Positions 36,670 to 46,880 of a stretch of 64,000 nucleotides of DNA are shown piece after piece. The position numbers and the translations under genes are program-made. The notes under the pieces were generated by a model. That model saw only the letters and a list, made by a program, of their open reading frames with translations. It had not been told where the DNA came from and ran no database searches. Numbering within the stretch: the stretch's first letter is position 1; every line of letters begins with the position of its first letter. This DNA comes from Homalodisca vitripennis (lineage: Eukaryota; Arthropoda; Insecta; Hemiptera; Cicadellidae), in assembly GCF_021130785.1 (NCBI RefSeq), contig NC_060215.1:65662501-65726500 (forward strand), written 5' to 3'.

Positions 36670-36850
36670 CCGATGGCCGAGCGGTCTAAGACATCGGATT
36701 ATGTATTTGAGTTAGCGATAGGTAGGTTGAAATCCTGCCTGTTGAAGTAGCATTTTGTATCAGTCTTATCGAGTTTGAACTGTATCGACTCCTTCATTTA
36801 TTTTATAGTATCCTCGAACGGGTGGTGGCTCATTAGGACGGACAGAAAAC
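36670..36850 (+). mobile_element. tRNA-derived SINE, copy 1
   Basis: The head GATGGCCGAGCGGTCTAAG is a clear RNA polymerase III A box of the type II (Leu/Ser) tRNA kind. About 45 bp later GGTTGAAATCCTG stands where the B box GGTTCGAATCC should be, with two changes. It cannot fold into a functional tRNA because the acceptor stem and anticodon arm are broken. Downstream, a body with TATCAGT, TATCGAGTTTGAACTG, TATCGACTC and TGGCTCATTAGGACGG is shared with the copy at 51611-51800, which is the signature of a SINE and not of a lone tRNA pseudogene. The 3' end and tail are not clear. Confidence 0.75.
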
Positions 36851-37079
36851 GGTTTAACAGTGAAATGTTTTATGAGGAGTTAAAATGCAGAAACAGATTA
36901 ATCATGAATGATTATCAAGAACTTTGGCTTGGATGGGTTAGGACGGAGGCTCCGGTATCCCGAAAGTGCTAGAATCTGCTTTCTTGTCAGTCCGACTTTC
37001 GGTTTCTGGATGTGAGGGAGTGGCTGATACATGAAATACGAGGTGAAGTAGGCTAAGAGCTGTATCTATAAGGTAAAAG

Positions 37080-37460
37080 TTTGAGGTCGTGCCGGCTAAG
37101 GGCAGTGGCTGAGGTCGTGTCGGCGCAGTTGCTACAACGTGTGGGCACCGCACCAGCGAGGCGCTGCGACTTGTGTGGTCCTGTCAGTCGGTGCGCTGGT
37201 GATGGCGAAGCGATGGCCGTAGTGATGATGGTGATCGCTGCCAGATGGTTAGCCACTCTGAGATCGGTGCGATTACAAATACACTACGCCATTACCATTA
37301 TCATTACCATTCTATTCTGTTTGTGTGCAGCGGAGGTAGGGACTGGAGGCTCTGCGGCAGCACGCTGTCATACAAACGACTACAGTTTGCTACCGAGTTG
37401 TTGTTCTGCTCGCAGTAGTCGGCCGCTCATTACTTCCTTCACCTACCACGGCCATCTTCA
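37080..37460. promoter_or_regulatory. GC-rich island
   Basis: GC-rich relative to its flanks, with repeated GAGGTCGTG(C/T)CGGC phrases near 37082 and 37111 and a 140-codon open frame (37081-37503). That frame encodes no recognisable protein and is probably an effect of composition. It might be an exon or promoter region. A CCATTACCATTATCATTACC run near 37288 is a short simple repeat. Confidence 0.35.
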
Positions 37461-39356
37461 TTATGGTAGTTGGGGTATTAAAATATATTTATTTTCGTAT
37501 TAAACTAACAAATATCTTCAAACGTGACCAAAGTAAATGATTGCCTTTCCGAGGATGACTTGTTAGTCAAACGGCCAGTTTTCCTTAGGAATTGTTTGGT
37601 TGTATTGTGTATCAGTAAGCACATTCCGAATTATACATTTATACAATTTTGGTAGCACCCGTGGAGAATATAGCTCAGAACAGGAAGCTTGCGGGTGTCT
37701 ATTGCTAACTATTTGTATCTAAAGGTGTGTTGCAGATTTCTTCCATTAAAGTGAATTTCAGTAACATGGACAAATGCATGTCTTTAAAAGAACCAATGAA
37801 AAATTAGCATGTATATTGACTCTTTTCCTATCATTTTCACAGGAGCAATGTCTTCTTCAGTCACATTAATTGGTGGTCTCCCACTGTGCTTTAATATGAG
37901 AACGAAAACTTAACACGTTTAACTCCAAAAACCGACGAAACTCAATAGCTCGTGTACCTTAATCTTAAAGCACACATCTGGGTTATCCAATATCCTACAA
38001 TTAAGACCTTCAAAACCAAACCACAAAAGGAAAACAAAATCAGTAATGAACTATTACCACGGCCCGTACAACAACCTCGTGATCTCTCTCTTTTTTACCT
38101 CCGGACTTCCTCATAAGTCTCCAAACTCAGGATTGACAAACGGGGAACGTTTAAATCTCTTGCTATAGGGCAAATGTAATGTCTATAGTTATACTAACCA
38201 ATACTTCTCTTACAGCTCTGCTAATTTTTTTCTTATGTAACCGTTGATATATTCACGTGGTACCGACATCTTACTTGTGGGGAGAGTAAAATATACACAA
38301 TCTTAGGCCAACTCTAACAAATGAGAAAAACGCAATGCTTCCTGTATCTTATCCTAACTCTGACAAAGATTATGAAATAAACTCTACGTTGTTGACATAA
38401 GAAACTTCCAATCATGCTTTTACAGCCGCCAACTTATCAACCATGCATCCATCCATCCTTTTACAAGGTATTCCACTCAGGTGGCGTTAGTGGAGATGAC
38501 ATACATGCGGGTCGTTCCATTAAGAACATATAAAATCGTCGGATAAGGAAGGAGACTAGATAATATCTCCATATTCTATGCAGCTTCATGAGCGGTATTC
38601 GCCTCACCAACCACTGCAGCTTTGATTATGGATCTTTCAGAAGGATCCGTAATCAAGGACTGCAGTCAGATTCTGGATTGCTGCCTCATCAAATACTTAA
38701 ATAAGATACGTTTTCCGACATTCATCATTACATCAAGATTGTTCTCAGAAATGATAGAAATAAAATATTACTAAAGAAATCGAACATCTTGTATAGCAAT
38801 TACATTTCCCTATATTACAACATACTTCTTAGAGCCCGTATTTAAGAAGGACCTTATTGAACGCAACACTACTTACCTCATCTGTTTGTGATTTCCACAG
38901 ATGACAAACCAGACCGATCTTAGTTAGTTCAGGCCCACCCCTGAACTGCTATAGGCACTACTGGAACGTGAAGGAAATCAGGTGAGGATGAATTTATGAA
39001 AGAAGCAGTCGGTGGAAGGATCCGATTCTCCTGAGTTACAAAATAATTATGTTATAATATTAGGTATTAAACGGGAGAACCAATTCAATAAACAGTTTAA
39101 TTAGCAATTCTAGGTACATAAAAACCCCATGTTTTTATTTAAGATAACAACAACAAAAAACAAAATACTAAAAATGATTCCTAGTAATATAAGATACCGG
39201 AGCCTAGAAAGTAAAGTTTCTATTAGTATCGAAGAATGAGAAATTAAAAAAGGAACAAAAAAGCTGTGGAGCAGTTTCGGGATCCCATGGAAAATAAACC
39301 CCAACTTCATCAACAGCCTTGTTCGCCTGCCTCGAGGCGGTCCGGCACAGTTCATT
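37461..39356. other. Mixed non-coding stretch
   Basis: An imperfect hairpin at 38614-38665 has arms CTGCAGCTTTGATTATGGATC and GATCCGTAATCAAGGACTGCAG around a 9-nt loop. No gene was recognised. Confidence 0.45.
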
Positions 39357-39418
39357 ACGTTGTGGTGGTGTTGGTGGTGGGGGTGGTGGTGGTGGTGTTG
39401 GTGGTGGCGGTGGGGGAT
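39357..39418. repeat. GGT-rich trinucleotide repeat
   Basis: Imperfect (GGT)n from GTTGTGGTGGTG to GTGGCGGTGGGG. The open frame through it has a valine-only stretch and is not considered coding. Confidence 0.85.
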
Positions 39419-39770
39419 TGTTTGTTCAGTTTCAGGTTTGCATTATTAAATTACTGAAAACCTATGCTATAGACCACACTGGAAGTTAGCACTAGAAATG
39501 TAGTGGTTTGCTGCAATTTTCGTGATCTTGGTCGTTCGTTAAGATATCAGATTCGTTTATATAGCTGTGTGATATTCCTACTAACTTTTAGAAGTGTTGG
39601 CTAGCAATGTCAAGCAATTTTATTGTGTTGTTATCTTACTATATTTTCTGTATGGAAATATAAGTATGTAAGGTATTTGTGACTTTTACAATACAGAAAA
39701 AAGTAAAAGCAATGAAAATTAAGTTATAGTGACGGTTGTAAAGAAACGTTATACTTTTCATCTAACACGT
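39419..39770. other. AT-rich spacer
   Basis: Nothing recognised. Confidence 0.5.
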
Positions 39771-40632
39771 TTAACCCTCCAGGTGCTGACATCGCGTAGC
39801 GCGATGTTAGCGTACCTGTTTCCAGTGCTGACCTCGCGGAGCGCGATGTCAGAAACGCGATCTCTTTAAACCACGCTAGTGGCTATATATTACGGAATAT
39901 CACGAACTATTTTATATAGTATTAAACTAGAAGAAATGCGGAACTCGTTATACTCTATGGAGCACGTCTTTGCTCAAAGACCGGCGCTATACGACAGCTG
40001 TTTCTAAGCGTATGTTTATTTCCAAGTCATACGGTTCGGTCGTTCTGTTTATTGCTGTTCCGTCGTTGTTTGCATCATACCTTTGGTGTTGTAGTTGACT
40101 ATTACTGTTTTATATTGTGTTTTATTGTAAAAATGAGTGAATTAAGTAGGTCTAGTGCAATAAGGAATGTGAAAGGTGTTACAATGTAGTACACAATGTT
40201 TCAAATATCACTGATTTTTTACGTGTTACAATTTATCGTTTTTTGCTCTGAGTGAATTCTGTCAATATGTAAACCCATAAGATGTATATACTTTTGGGTT
40301 CATTATTAAATTACCTACAACTTGTATATCTTGGATTTTTATTTTCATAACTTTGGTGAAATGATATCTAAGCTCAAAGTGAAAAAATAAAAACTTTTTT
40401 TTTTTTTTTTTTTGTCAAGATTTACATTCAGCAATATTTTACCATGTAAAGGTAAGTCATATAAGTATTATTATCATATTCTGTGATCTTTCCTGAAAAT
40501 AATGATATATAATATGTAGTATTTACATTAAGGTAACAGTATATAAAAAAAAAACTTTCTAAACGCTTGCAAACATACTGAAAAATGCCCAGCACTTAAG
40601 GCAGTTCTAACCAGCACTTGGAGATGTTCAAA
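39771..40632 (+). mobile_element. Non-autonomous piggyBac-like element
   Basis: The left end TTAACCCTCCAGGTGCTGAC has the two hallmarks of piggyBac-type transposons: a TTAA target followed by a terminus starting CCC. Next to it lie two copies of a palindromic subterminal repeat, GTGCTGACATCGCGTAGCGCGATG and GTGCTGACCTCGCGGAGCGCGATG (given here only as consensus phrases at about 39782 and 39825). About 850 bp later CAGCACTTGGAGATGTTCAA (40612-40631) is a decayed inverted match to the left terminus, preceded by a second CAGCACTT. Inside are a leader-like stretch, a start ATGAGTGAATTAAG (40133) that stops after 17 codons, and a 22-base T run. No transposase remains. Confidence 0.55.
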
Positions 40633-42639
40633 TTTAGCAAGAGATAGGCCACTTTACATGATCGTGAAACAGATAGTGTTCTGTTCATATGTGTCGAGGT
40701 CATATCGATTTGGCACACAATACTCGTACAATTTCACAAATATCTACATTTTTTATTTCGTGTGAAGAAAGATTATGATTTTATATAAAAATAAAAAAAA
40801 TATATTTTTGTACAGTTGTGATACTTTTGGACCCACTATAATACTTTGAAAATAGAAGTATGTAAGTTTACACTTGCATTATTCTGTATTAGGCTATTTA
40901 TTAAATGCTTACTTAATACAAAAAATTTCTCCTGAAAATTTACAGTGTACTTTTAATAAGAAATCTACAAAATCTTGACTTTAACTTTCCTTATCATTAA
41001 CTATTTCCCAACCGCTGTTTGTTTCACAGCTGCTCGTGAATGAGATAAAATTGAAGATATGATTGATTGAATGAACTTAACTTGAATTAAAAATGTTGCT
41101 CTTTGGTCAAATTAAATAGATATTACTTTTCTAGCAATAATTACAAGTTTAAAATTGTACAGTTGAGGGAAACCTCAAAAGTACTACTGAAACTGACAGT
41201 GCCCTCAATAGGGAACATTATGCTAGAACTATTTATACTATGATTTGAGGCTTACTTATGTTACGAAACCACCGTCGTATAACAACGCCGTTCAAAAGTT
41301 TGCTAAAATATAACAAAATATTATGAAAAACGCGTTGTTTTATACATTTTGTAACATATAACGTTGGCGAATGTACGAAATACTATTATCCTTTGAAACC
41401 TTCTAACGTCAATAAGAAACTCTAAACAAAGAATTTAAAGGTTTAATAGTAGAAGTTTTATATAGGTAGTTGATGTTATGGTTCGGGTTACAAAAAAGAA
41501 ATCTACGGCAAATAAACCACACGTTGCTATTTACACAATGTTAGACAATATTATTTCCTTAATAGCATTTACTTGACTTTCTCAAATGTTTATGATACTA
41601 CTATACCAATCAAGATATTGGAATATAAAATTAAAATACGTATTCATTTTAAATTTGACTTTAACATTTTGCTAAACTGTTAGATTTTTTTTTAATAATG
41701 TAGCTTTTTTCCTTCATTTTTAATATTAACATGAGAAAATAATAACATAGTAGAATTAAACACCAGGACAGGGGCATTAAGGTTTATTATTGCAATATTT
41801 ATTACTAATAAAATTATTAAAATATTTAATCCCATTGGCAGTAGTAAATGAAAGCTGGGTGAAGTACGTCATTCTGTATTTAAATATTTATTAATATACT
41901 ATAATATTATAATAATAAGATACTACATAGTTTCGAATATATGAAACGATCTTATATCTAAAATTCTAACTTAAAAAAATATTGTCCATCTTATTTTAAT
42001 TGTTTCACTGGCTGCAACGTGAAGTTTAAGCAAGGTTAAGTTTGTGGAATAACCTTATCCTTGTAATATTTACTGATATACTGTGTATTAAAGATTTAAT
42101 ATTTTCCTTACATTTTGTAAGTAGGCCTAACTCATGTGGCAACTCATTTTGTACTGTTACATATGAAAACTCAGTTTTAAGATAGTTTGAGTAAATAAAA
42201 ACAACTTCGTACTAATTTTTGTAGCGTGGAGGTTCCATGGAAAATGCGGAAAGATATTTAGTGAAAAAATATTATTTACAAACAGGTGGTTTTAACAAAG
42301 CTACATTCAGGATACCTTTCTGACTTAAAGCTCAATTAAATATATGAAGTTGAACGAGTTTTAGTTTTAAATATCTATAAAATTCAATCTATAATCCTTA
42401 AACATAATGTGGACAAGTATACACAATAATTAAAAAACTGACTACTTGGAACTAATGAATGAAACAAATTTTACAGACTGCTAGTTGACGTCCATGAATG
42501 AGACAGCAGGAGTAAACAAAAAGTTTACATTTAACAATTTGTTTACAGATGTTTGATTTTCCGATGACATGGATATGGTTGTGTAAAAACATGTGTAACA
42601 AAAACAGCCAAACACTAAAATAATTATATCACAAAAAGA
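40633..42639. other. AT-rich non-coding stretch
   Basis: Nothing recognised. Confidence 0.5.
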
Positions 42640-42640
42640 G

Positions 42641-42682
42641 TAACACGCTCGCCCGTCAAACGGAAAACCGGGCTTCAGTCTA
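42641..42682 (+). pseudogene. tRNA-Asp-like fragment
   Basis: TAACACGCTCGCCCGTCAAA continues CGGAAAACCGGGCTTCAGTC. It resembles the D-arm end, the anticodon arm with a GTC anticodon, and a decayed B box (GGTTCGATTC to GGCTTCAGTC) of an aspartate tRNA. The 5' third is not recognisable, so it is a fragment of a tRNA pseudogene or SINE head. Confidence 0.35.
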
Positions 42683-42856
42683 AATCAATGTTTATTTAAA
42701 ACCAATTAGAGTATAGCCATTTATAATAATTTAAAGAATATAAGAATTGGTTTGACAGGTATTTGGTCCTCCGGTCATATGTTGATTTGGCTATTTAAAC
42801 ACATTTATAGCGGAAGAGGCCAAATAGTCTACTAAATAATGGAATCACAAAGATAA

Positions 42857-42912
42857 GGCTCTGTGGAACAGAGGTAGCATACCCACTTTGCAAAAGAAAA
42901 TCCGAGTATTTG
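42857..42912 (+). pseudogene. tRNA-like A-box fragment
   Basis: CTCTGTGGAACAGAGGTAGC resembles the TGGNNNAGNGGTAGC of many tRNA A boxes. It is followed by a CCACTTTGCAAAAG anticodon-arm-like phrase and a poor B-box remnant (AATCCGAGTATT). This is probably a SINE or tRNA pseudogene head. The match is weak. Confidence 0.3.
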
Positions 42913-43104
42913 GTATTAATATATAATAATAATTTACTATTTTTCTATGATAATTTGTTATTTCGAGGTTAATATTTATGCGGAATTACAAAATTATGCT
43001 CAAACTAATTATAGCATGGTTTTTCCTTTACTACTTCCTAAACTTAAAAATACTGTCCCTAGAACCAAAATAAGACTAAATGTGTTTTTAGACATAAGTT
43101 CTAA

Positions 43105-43161
43105 AATGTGTTGTTGTCTCTCTGTAGCAAGCACATTGATACAGAGAGACAACAACACATT
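43105..43161. other. Perfect 22-bp hairpin
   Basis: AATGTGTTGTTGTCTCTCTG plus TA (43105-43126) is exactly complementary to 43140-43161, with a 13-nt loop (GCAAGCACATTGA). The stem has no mismatch. This could be a small-RNA precursor or a templated inversion. It falls within a chance 86-codon frame. Confidence 0.85.
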
Positions 43162-43168
43162 GATTGAT

Positions 43169-43200
43169 TGGATTTTTTGGTGTTATTCCCAAAAAATCCA
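43169..43200. other. Second perfect hairpin, 12-bp stem
   Basis: TGGATTTTTTGG, loop TGTTATTC, then CCAAAAAATCCA. It begins eight bases after the 22-bp hairpin ends. Confidence 0.85.
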
Positions 43201-44579
43201 TAACTAAAAAACAATTTAAGTTATATTCTAACTTGGAATAAATATTTATCTAACTCTAGGACAACTTAGTTCTACAAAATTTGAAAAGTTGTAGTATATA
43301 ATTTTCAAATAACAGCAGTTTGAAACTTTCATGAAGATTTCACAAAAGTTATTTAAGAAGATCAGATTATCAAAGGATATAAAACGTAGTACCTGATTGT
43401 TTTCATGGAATAATTTCAACAGTAAAATGCATTTTTACTGCTGAACTAAGGATAAATTCTATGTGAATACGTTTGAAATATTCTACAAGGAGCTGCAGTA
43501 CAAAATGAAAATATACAGGGTTAAAGCGAGAAGTGGGCACAATTTAAGAAAACGGAGTGGACAAAAAATCGAAAAGTTTGTGAACGCAATTATGACCTAT
43601 CTTGTTTTAGGTGTTGGGTATATTGTAGGGTATATAAAATATAAATTTAACTATGGACGGAAATGTTCTAGTTCACTCAGAAACCATTGCTGTGATACTG
43701 TGATAAGACCAATAATTAAGAATATCATTGCTTTGATGTATGGGTACCCTTTCTACTCATAAGAAAGACTCAACCACTAAAATAGCCGTAATTATTCTAT
43801 TTTAAATCAAAATATAATATAAACAGATATAATTAAACTACGCAAGAAAGATCATTTGTTAACATTAAAGTTTTCTGTTGGATGAATTATGAATGTTTTA
43901 ATTGCTACATATAATTTCTGTAAGTCTATAAGTCCTCATCAGATTTCGAGATTATTGACTGTTAACGTGGTTCTCTATAATCTTAATTAGTAATTAGAGA
44001 TAATTTTAGGTAATTAGTACTTACAACCGCGTCCAATCGTACTGTACGGGTTCATTGAAAATTTAAAACAAAGCCATCTTACATATTCAGAAAATTTAGT
44101 TTTGATCATGAGTATATAAAACAACATATTCGACTATAAGCGACGGATCACAAGTGTCTTGAATGCCAGTGGCGGACGCGGACGGTTGGCTCGTAAAGCA
44201 ATTTGCATTTGACCTAGCCATAAACATAAACAATACCGTTGGCTCGATTCGTTTGTACAAGTGTTAAATTGTCCTTAGCTGGAGATTGCCGCTATGATTA
44301 TTTTTTTAAATTCTGAAGAGAAATTACAATATCGGACAGATTATTTACATAACAATAGTCGCTTCCCGTGTCGTGGCAAGAGAAGTACAATGGCGGAGCG
44401 TAGGCGGTCAGTTTGTCCACTGAAGCATTCAATGACAGCTTTGTTGAAGTTTTATTGAGATTGAGGAGACGCTGAGTGTTCGGTTTGTCGGCAAGGTTAC
44501 CGACACAGACACTCTCGGGCGTACAGCGTGCAGGCAAGGGTCCATCGTACCGTGAACTAACTACAAGGAACAAAGCAAT
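43201..44579. other. AT-rich non-coding stretch
   Basis: A 99-codon frame at 43463-43762 has no recognisable family and an AT-driven composition. Nothing else was recognised. Confidence 0.45.
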
Positions 44580-45180
44580 GTGTGTGGTCCGCGGCCATTT
44601 TGAACCGGACTAAATGAGTTATTCCGAACTGATAATTGCCGCCAGGTCTACACGCGATCCCAGGTGTCATAAACCGCTGCCCCCCGCTCCACTCCGCGCC
44701 GCTCCCGCTCCCGCTCCGTTCTCCCGCTCCCGCTCCCGCTCCGATCACTCCGTATTTAAACCCGTACTTAACGTTTCGGATACTATCGTGGCCTAATGAG
44801 CCGCCATTTTGTTTCCCGAAAACGAGGGTCTCGCTCGTGCGTGTTATTCAAACGAACACGGAAAAGTCGGGAGGTAATCGCCGCTCTAGCCGCTATAGTA
44901 GAGGCGCGTGTGACCGCGAGCACGTTTTCTATCATCGGCCGGACGCCGCAGCGCGCCGCGCCGTGCCACGGCAGAGTCGCTCAATAAATAACTCAATACG
45001 GTAAAAGCGAATCGGCTGAAATTAAGCAGCTTTCCTAGAGGCGGCCCCGGCCCGGCCAGCGCGGCGCAGGCGAGGTGATCCGCGGCAATTTATCTCACGG
45101 GTCCGCGTGCATGCCGATTAGCAGCGAATGTCCCGGGCTGGAGCGTTGAGTTCTACCCGGCTCTCCGATGTGGATTGACC
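44580..45180. promoter_or_regulatory. Strong CpG island, putative promoter region
   Basis: This is the most GC/CpG-dense part of the window. It includes GCGGCCATTTTGAAC (about 44590) and GAGCCGCCATTTTGTTTC (about 44799), both YY1-like. It also includes a hexamer-based (CCGCTC)n run at 44697-44745 and GGCGCAGGCGAGGTGATCCG near 45063. Several frames of 60-122 codons overlap here on both strands because stop codons are rare in GC-rich DNA, and none looks like a known protein. The island probably marks a promoter or a conserved regulatory region of an unseen gene. Confidence 0.55.
44697..44745. repeat. CCGCTC hexamer repeat
   Basis: Tandem CCGCTC units, with one interruption by GTTCTC. Confidence 0.8.
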
Positions 45181-45850
45181 ATATCCAGATTTATCATCTG
45201 AGAGTATAAATTTCAAGAACGGTCTGCAGATAATATTGTGTTGTATTTATCCATCAACACACGCCGCTCCGTATTTGATAATGTTCTTAGATTATATTAT
45301 ATTTATTGTAACCTTCTGGAGCTTGCGATTAATTATGAAACTGTTCAAATGCAAGAAAGAGTTTATTTATTTAAAGTAAGACAATTTTTGTAATATTTAC
45401 AATAAAAATATCCACTGTATACGACCAGTAAATTAATGCGACTTACTTAACGTAGAAATACTTTGTGTTAGTTCGTACGAACCGGTAGTTTTTTTATAGT
45501 TTGTATTTCCTGCTTAGTTGTACCATTAATTAAAGTAAGGTTGGGATCGCATTTTTAGTAAATAAACAAATTAATAAAATATAACGTTATCAATATTGAC
45601 TGTAGAAAACTCTCCCATGCAGAGAGACGTACAGTGACTAGTGCCAGGAAACTACATGCTTTTTTACACTATAGTGAACGTTTTAAATTAAAAAACCGAG
45701 CAACAGTATTTAATCATGTAGGCTTATAGTATGTAATACAGGATAATAAAATATTGATGATTTGTATCCATTCAAGTAAACCGTTTCTTTAAATTGCTGC
45801 TTTAAGCAGCTTGAACATGTTTCGTTCATTTACTTACATTACGCCAATGG
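45181..45850. other. AT-rich spacer
   Basis: Nothing recognised. Confidence 0.5.
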
Positions 45851-46025
45851 TGACTTGTAACATTACTCACTTTGTTATTTTGAAGTTCAGCAGTGATAAT
45901 TGTTTATCTTTTTCACCTAGAGACTTGTGACATTGCACGGTTTTGGAGAATTGAGACTCATCAGCGGCATTGCTTATGTTTTTAGTTGGAGGCTTGTGAC
46001 ATTATACAGTTTTAGAGAGATGAAG
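45851..46025. repeat. Degenerate tandem repeat of about 70 bp
   Basis: ACTTGTAACATTACTCACTTT (45853), ACTTGTGACATTGCACGGTT (45923) and GCTTGTGACATTATACAGTT (45992) recur at spacings of 70 and 69 bp. The last two units are more alike than the first. Confidence 0.7.
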
Positions 46026-46321
46026 TGTTCTACTAAGGTCTAGGATCACAAGTGAGGTGGTGAACCACAATATGTATGAAATGTACTTATGTAGTACAAA
46101 TATTTCCCCTCAGATATCATTTATAGTGGACAACAATATACGAGTACTGTACTTAAAATTTAATTCAAAATGCCTCAACAACGAGAATTACATTTATAAA
46201 TACTACTCATTGAGATTGCTAAATAAGATAACAATCTTAAAATACTAAATAACGTAATTAAATTATAACTATTACTTTAATGTAACATAACCAACAAACA
46301 CACTATAAATTCTCTGCAGGT

Positions 46322-46880
46322 AAAAACCTTGTCCACCGAGTAGAAACAGCCACTTACTAGGTTGTCTTTCAGTTTTCGTTTGAAAGCGACATTTTCTTGA
46401 ACCATTATGTCACAGCTTCCAGAATCACCTAGCGCCCACATGTGCTGAATACTGCCGGCCAGGTGTAGCCAGTTGGGGTCTGTTGTGAATCCTCTGAAGC
46501 CCGAATTGTGCCCTTCATCAAGAACAGGCCATATCGAAATTAGCGAACGTTTTTACTTCAAATATGTTTAACGATGGTAGTGTAAGAATATTTAGTTCTT
46601 TGAAAGCAGGTCCACAGGACTGTCTCCCACTCAGTTCCACAAGAACACTGCGTGTTTTTGAAGAACGAAAACCCTTTTCAATAATATTCTAGTGGCTGAA
46701 CCCCATACCAACAGCCCATATCTCAGGCGAGATTTAGCCATGGTGAAATAAATAATCTTTGTAGACAAACTGACTAATTTATAAAACTGGCACATCAAGA
46801 AATGTTCATGACGAAGACTGACAAACCTGATTAATGTGCGATCGCCAGTTTAATAACCAACCAAGATATTTTATAGGTTG
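46322..46880 (-). pseudogene. RT C-terminal relic, CR1/Jockey type
   Basis: On the minus strand, from right to left, boxes appear in the order expected after an RT palm. They are KYLGWLLNWRSHINQVC (family form KYLG..LD..L.W..HI), then MAKSRLRYGLLVWGSA (family form QSHLSYGILVWG), then VFVLQKHAV (family form LQKRAVR), then a looser middle, and finally VAFKRKLKDNLVSGCFYSVD (family form FK.KLK..L...AFYSV.E) close to 46325. Frameshifts and stops separate the pieces. The catalytic half of the RT is missing. This is a dead copy of an element of the same superfamily as 61010-63115 but clearly a different family. Confidence 0.78.

Noticed and set aside
36670..36760. Functional Leu/Ser tRNA gene
   Set aside because: The A box is good but the B box is altered, the acceptor and anticodon stems do not pair, and the downstream body is shared with another locus, so it is a SINE.
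37053..37503. 140-codon plus-strand frame and its minus-strand partners
   Set aside because: Low stop density from GC content explains them. No domain is visible, so only the island is annotated.
39110..39457. 81-codon hydrophobic minus-strand frame and valine-run plus-strand frame
   Set aside because: The hydrophobic run comes from AT-rich codons and the valine run from the GGT microsatellite.
42947..43207. 86-codon plus-strand frame
   Set aside because: Spans two perfect hairpins, and the composition is AT-driven with no domain. The hairpins are the real feature.
44557..45004. Overlapping frames of 60-122 codons in the CpG island
   Set aside because: Proline/arginine/alanine-rich translations of a hexamer repeat and CpG DNA, with no family resemblance.
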